A DNA stretch of 35,566 nucleotides, taken from assembly GCA_004369085.1 (NCBI GenBank), contig ML210203.1, positions 90,488-126,053 on the forward strand, given 5' to 3'. Shown one piece after another: positions 31,626-35,566 of this stretch. This DNA comes from Coprinopsis marcescibilis (Eukaryota > Basidiomycota > Agaricomycetes > Agaricales > Psathyrellaceae). Below the pieces are notes generated by a model, which worked only from the letters and a program-made list of their open reading frames with translations, was not told the DNA's origin and did no database searches. Positions within the stretch are counted from its first letter, which is position 1. Every line of letters starts with the position of its first letter. The translations under genes and the position numbers were made by a program.

Positions 31626-31859
31626 TCTCAGATAGAGCTGGGAGAGCAGCAAGATGTATTGGTATAGCCCTGAGAGCGTCGAAGCTGAGCCCGTTGCGCA
31701 ACGATGTCGAGGCCGTCGCCAAACAGGTTCGCTCGATGTCTCGCACGGACCTCCCACCACGCGACCCGAAAGGGAAGCCAGATCACAAAAGGTCCGAACT
31801 CGGATATCTCCTTTTACGGATTTCAACCTCAGTCGTGTTCAAGCTTTTGGTTCCTGCCA
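31626..31859. promoter_or_regulatory. Compact bidirectional promoter, C2H2 factor / ABC transporter
   Basis: 234 bp between divergent start codons. No clear TATA box on either side. The plus-strand frame stays open through much of it (from 31704), giving an optional 52-residue N-terminal extension of the ABC protein that looks non-conserved (Ser/Thr/Arg-rich). Confidence 0.4.
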
Positions 31860-34439
31860 ATGAGCAGGATGTCTACCTCTACGAAGTCCCAGTCTCAGGC
31901 TGGTGTCGAGGACCCGGCGGCAGTTAAACATACCAAGGTCGGCGTCTGGGAACTATACGAAGATGCCACCCCCAAGCGCATGTATATACCCCTCATATCC
32001 AACCTTGAAACCCTCTACGAAACCTCCGATGCCCTCCCATACGTCTGGCGAATGCTCAAGGATATCGCAAATATTCGCGGGTGCATGATGTATCTGTCGC
32101 TATATCTTGTGCTAGAGCTTGGTCTGTCATTGCTACCAGCTCTGACAGTCTGGTATTCCGGTCAGCTTCTCAGAGTGGTGAGTGGCAGTCGTTAAACAGC
32201 GCCATGTATTCTAATCATCTCCTCCAGGTCGAAGAGGCGGTGGAAAAACGCACAGTGGACAAGTACTTTCTTATTCGAATAGCAATTGGCCGGTGTATCA
32301 CGACAGTCGCAACAAAACTCTTCCAATACGTGCAAGGCCGAGTCTCTATCCCCCTCAACCTTCGAATCAAGCGGTATTATGCGCTCAGGACTTTTTGGGC
32401 CATGGCACGTCTCGATCTGCCTACATTTGAGGACGACCTTGTGCAGCAACAGCTCCAGCAATCCGTTGCCCATTCCAGCAGATCCAGCATCGCCTGGGAC
32501 GTAGTAGCCACCTTTCTCAAAATCGGCAGCGCCGCGATCAGACTCGTCAGCGAGATATTCGTGCTTACTACAGTCTTGGAGGGTCAGCAGGATGGCAAAT
32601 TACTGCTGCTGCTTGCGTGTACGCAGCTGTTTATTGAGTGGTATGGACGGTATCGCGCGATGCTCGATAGACGTGGAGGTGAGTGTCTGGTCAAAGAGGA
32701 CTGCGCGCGCTGTGCTGACGCGCTGTAGTTTGGGCCGCAACCACTGAAAACAAGGACTACATCACAAGTGAAGGCTTAAAACGCGTCGTGAGCTCGTCGC
32801 TCTACAGAAAAGAGGTCGTGGCGGGTGGAATGAGGGATTACCTGTGGTACCGTACGTTTCTGTCATTTCCCCTTCGCGCATAACCTAACTCAATTCCTAC
32901 AGAGTTCAAGAAACGGATGGAACGCATCGGCGACAAAGTGACGGACTTTTGGGACGAATACTTTACGCGCAGCCGCCAAATCCAGATCCTCATCAACTTT
33001 GTCCAAGCTCCTCTAAGCGAGCTCCCACGCGTCATCTTCTGTTTGCGCGCCGTCCAATACCCCGCGAGCATTCCCATCTCCCTCACGTCTCACCAACTTG
33101 TCACCAGCACCGTGCAGAGCTTCAGTAGCTCACTGTTCGACCTGTTCGAGCAGACGTCGTCTATTGCGGAGAAACTGCAGGCGGTGCGCAAGCTGTACGA
33201 CAGCTCCTTGGTCCCGAATCGGCTGAAGGACGGACAGATCCCTTTCCCCGAGGACCAGGCGCGCATCGCACAGGGTGTGGAGCTGGAGTTTAGGAACGTG
33301 TCGTTCAGGTACCCGGGCATTGACACGTATGTGTTGGAGAACGTGTCGTTCAAGATTGACCAGGGGCAGCTATGCGTGAGTTTCCAGTCTCAGTTGTGAA
33401 TAATGGCTAATTGCGAATGTAGGTGCTTGTGGGCGATAATGGGTCTGGGAAGAGCACTCTGCTCAAGTTGGCGGCGAGGCTTTATGACCCGAGTGAAGGC
33501 CAGATCCTGCTTAACGGTCTTGACATCCGGACGCTCAAGCTCGAGGATCTCCGAAGGGCGACATCTGTTTTATTCCAGGATTACACCCTGTTCCCTCTAA
33601 CAGTCCGTATCACCTTCATCCTCTTATCTCTACCTACTCACCCCAATTCAGCTTGCAGAAAACATTGGCTATGGCGACCCCTCGCACGCGACCGAAATGG
33701 AGCGCATCAGGGAGGCTGCCCGGCTCGGTGGTGCGGACGACTTTATCCAGAAGCTGCCGGATGGGTATAACTCGTACCTCGAGCGGCCTGTGAGTGACAT
33801 CTACAGCAACCTACCAGGGATGAGTAAGATGGTTGGAAAAGCGATCAATCATAGCAAGCTGAGGAAGGCTGGGGGAAAGAAAGTGGGGAGAGGTTTGGCA
33901 GAGGGGAAGAATGCGTTGAGTGGAGGGCAGATGCAGAGGGTAGCTTTGTGAGTTAAACTTCTATCTTCATCTTTGAAAATAGTTAACTGACCTCCCACGT
34001 ACGTAGATCACGCACATTCATGCGCTCCTTGCTGGCTTCGGAGACGACTGTTGGCATTTTACTCTTTGACGAACCGTCAGCGAGCCTTGATCCTACCGCA
34101 GAGCATGGTGCGTTTCTGTCCATCATCGATTGATGATTGATACTGACGATGATTTAGACCTGTTTGAAAGGTTACGGGAGCTAAGGGGGAACAAGACGAT
34201 GATTTTCTCAAGTCATCGGTTTGGAAAGTTGACGAGAAATGCGGATTTGATTTTGTGAGTATCCTTTCATCCTTCCTTGCTCCTGTCTTGTTATGAAGTA
34301 TAATGTATAATTAAACTGATGTCCATGCAGGTACATCAACAATGGCTCGATTCTTGAGGCGGGCAAGCATGACGATTTGATGAAAATAGCAGGCGAGTAT
34401 GCGAGGATCTGGAATCTTCAGGCTGAAGCTTTCTTGTAA
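31860..34439 (+). CDS. Divergent ABC half-transporter (exporter type)
   Basis: Nine exons: 31860-32177, 32228-32678, 32729-32851, 32903-33375, 33423-33602, 33652-33947, 34007-34107, 34158-34254 and 34331-34439, giving 715 residues. ATG at 31869 is an equal start. The N-terminal half has weak, scattered hydrophobic segments (MMYLSLYLVLELGLSLLPAL near 75-95; LLLLLACTQLF near 240), so its membrane domain is divergent. The C-terminal ATPase domain is complete: Walker A GDNGSGKST (459-467), Q-loop LFQDYTLFPL, signature LSGGQ (604-608), Walker B ILLFDEPSASLDP (Asp635, Glu636) and H-loop His667. About 40 extra, mostly basic residues (SDIYSNLPGMSKMV...GKKVGRGL) lie between the YLERPV segment and LSGGQ. 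Intron 5 has a GTCCGT donor; the GTATCA nearby breaks the frame. Substrate unknown; similar proteins occur in many copies in Agaricomycetes (from memory). Confidence 0.88.
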
Positions 34440-35218
34440 AATGTATCAGTTTCCTGCTCTTCCCTTGACGCCTTCGACGACTCTTGTTGTGCTTTTAGGA
34501 CATTATCCCCGCTTTATCTTCTTTTTACGTTGCTCCTTACTAGAGATACCTGTTTTCACGATGGATCATTGTCCTTGATTGGGACTTGGGCCAGATCTCC
34601 CTTGCTTTCACCTTTTTCCTCTCTGGATTGTGCCGTTTATGGCGCGCTACGTCATGATCACTAGCCGCCATACGCGCATATGATCATCAAGGATACCGCC
34701 AACACCACCCTACACTACTCGACAGGACTACTTGACTATATACTAACGACTCGATGAATGAATGGATATGTTTTGCTTGTGTCGCCTTCGAGCTCTCAGC
34801 TACGTCTCCAAGTACTTGTATGATGGTGACCAACCTTCTCATGAGGATGTTCGTAAATGGTAAGATCATATATCTCGTCACGTACAACACATAGTACTTA
34901 TTGCCCAGAGAACCTAAATATGTCCATTATGGACTTCATGTTCTCTAATTCGTCCCTTTAAACGATGTGGCGTCTGAGGGCGGACTGATTACTGCGGCTG
35001 GTAGGTTGCGCTGGGCGCCTATTGTTACGGTCAAGTTCGATTCAGGACTTCCCTCAGGCTCAAGTTGCAATAGGCAACCCTGTATCTCAAGCTTCAGTGG
35101 CATAGTTAAATAAAATAAAGGTCTGTGAGGCTACCGGACGGTCTGGAGTTCGGGTGGAGCTATGTGTTGACTCTCAATAATCTCAGAAACATAAATGATA
35201 TAAGATGTGTGCAGGGAG
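34440..35218. other. Intergenic region after the ABC transporter
   Basis: No recognised gene; the reverse open frame at 34687-34890 has no domain features. Confidence 0.45.
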
Positions 35219-35332
35219 TAGACCTGTAACTGGTCCCTCGACGAGCTTTTTTTCCGCCTAAGCGGATTAACGAGGTTCCGCTCAGGCGGAAAGAAACCCG
35301 AGTCGAGGGACGGTAACGAGTCTATGCAGGGA
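35210..35332. mobile_element. Short hAT-like MITE with 8-bp target duplication
   Basis: The element (about 35219-35324) starts TAGACCTGTAAC and ends GTTACGAGTCTA-like in inverted order (plus strand GGTAACGAGTCTA). It is built of two inverted arms: GTCCCTCGAC...TTTCCGCCTAAGCGGA against TCCGCTCAGGCGGAAA...GTCGAGGGAC, around a loop of about 10 nt. It is flanked by 8-bp direct repeats TGCAGGGA (35210-35217 and 35325-35332), with one unexplained G at 35218. The 8-bp duplication and TAG-type terminus are typical of hAT elements. At about 106 bp it has no coding capacity and needs a transposase supplied in trans. Confidence 0.7.
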
Positions 35333-35566
35333 ACACAGTACCGAACATTCATATTCATATATACAGAGTTAAACAGTTGGCAAGTACAGCTGGGCCTATC
35401 GCGGCATATACTCCGACCTTGTCACCATACTCTGTCACAAAGCCTCGCCGTTAGGCCGTTAGGTAGCGTGATATGGTCAGCGGGCACTTCGGGATCGGCG
35501 CTTGTCCACAACAACCGGAGACGGCCAATTCGTTGCACCTACACTGACTCCACAAAATGTTTGTCC
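35325..35566. other. Right-edge region with promoter-type repeat element
   Basis: No gene was seen in the last 240 bp. At 35500-35525 lies a third long copy of the element found before metalloproteases B and C (GCTTGTCCACAAC, then AACCGGAGACGG), preceded by TTCGGGATCGGC. It may belong to the promoter of a gene beyond the window. Confidence 0.4.

Noticed and set aside
1..35566. CRISPR arrays, bacterial operons, rRNA genes, autonomous transposons
   Set aside because: No regular short repeats with spacers, no rRNA-like sequence and no transposase or reverse transcriptase motifs were seen; the gene structure is eukaryotic.

Overview
This window is nuclear DNA from a filamentous basidiomycete, most likely an Agaricomycete. 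The genes are compact and intron-rich, with introns mostly 43-90 nt, GT-AG (occasionally GC-AG) ends and small exons. The content is fungal: an Ure2p-type GST, a CorA/Alr/Mnr2-type Mg2+ transporter, a membrane-anchored LysM protein, ribosomal protein eL28, adenosine kinase, secreted M43 metalloproteases and a secreted type-B carboxylesterase. No species is assigned. All exon structures were joined by hand; every multi-exon model keeps an open frame across all junctions.

Layout from left to right: GST (minus, runs off the left edge); about 2.5 kb without a convincing gene; M43 metalloprotease A (plus); CorA transporter (plus); LysM protein (minus); a tandem pair of intronless multi-C2H2 zinc-finger genes (plus); 2 kb without a gene; metalloproteases B and C (plus); a small acidic/basic protein with a possible DAP-like motif (plus); RPL28 (minus); carboxylesterase (plus); metalloprotease D (minus); 2.46 kb without a gene; adenosine kinase (plus); a two-finger C2H2 factor (minus) diverging from a divergent ABC transporter (plus) across about 234 bp; then 1.1 kb without a gene that holds a short hAT-like MITE.

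The most distinctive content is a dispersed family of four secreted M43 metalloproteases (A, B, C, D). All have seven exons in the same phases, a signal peptide (lost in C) and an intact HExxHxxGxxH site. Intron type and exon lengths split them into A+C and B+D. Copy C has lost its ATG (ATT at the aligned position) and has a degraded TATA box, so it is probably a recent or incipient pseudogene. A CCGGAGA-containing motif recurs upstream of all four and again at the right edge of the window, which hints at a further paralogue just outside. Housekeeping genes (RPL28, adenosine kinase) lie between these accessory secreted hydrolases and lineage-type zinc-finger proteins.
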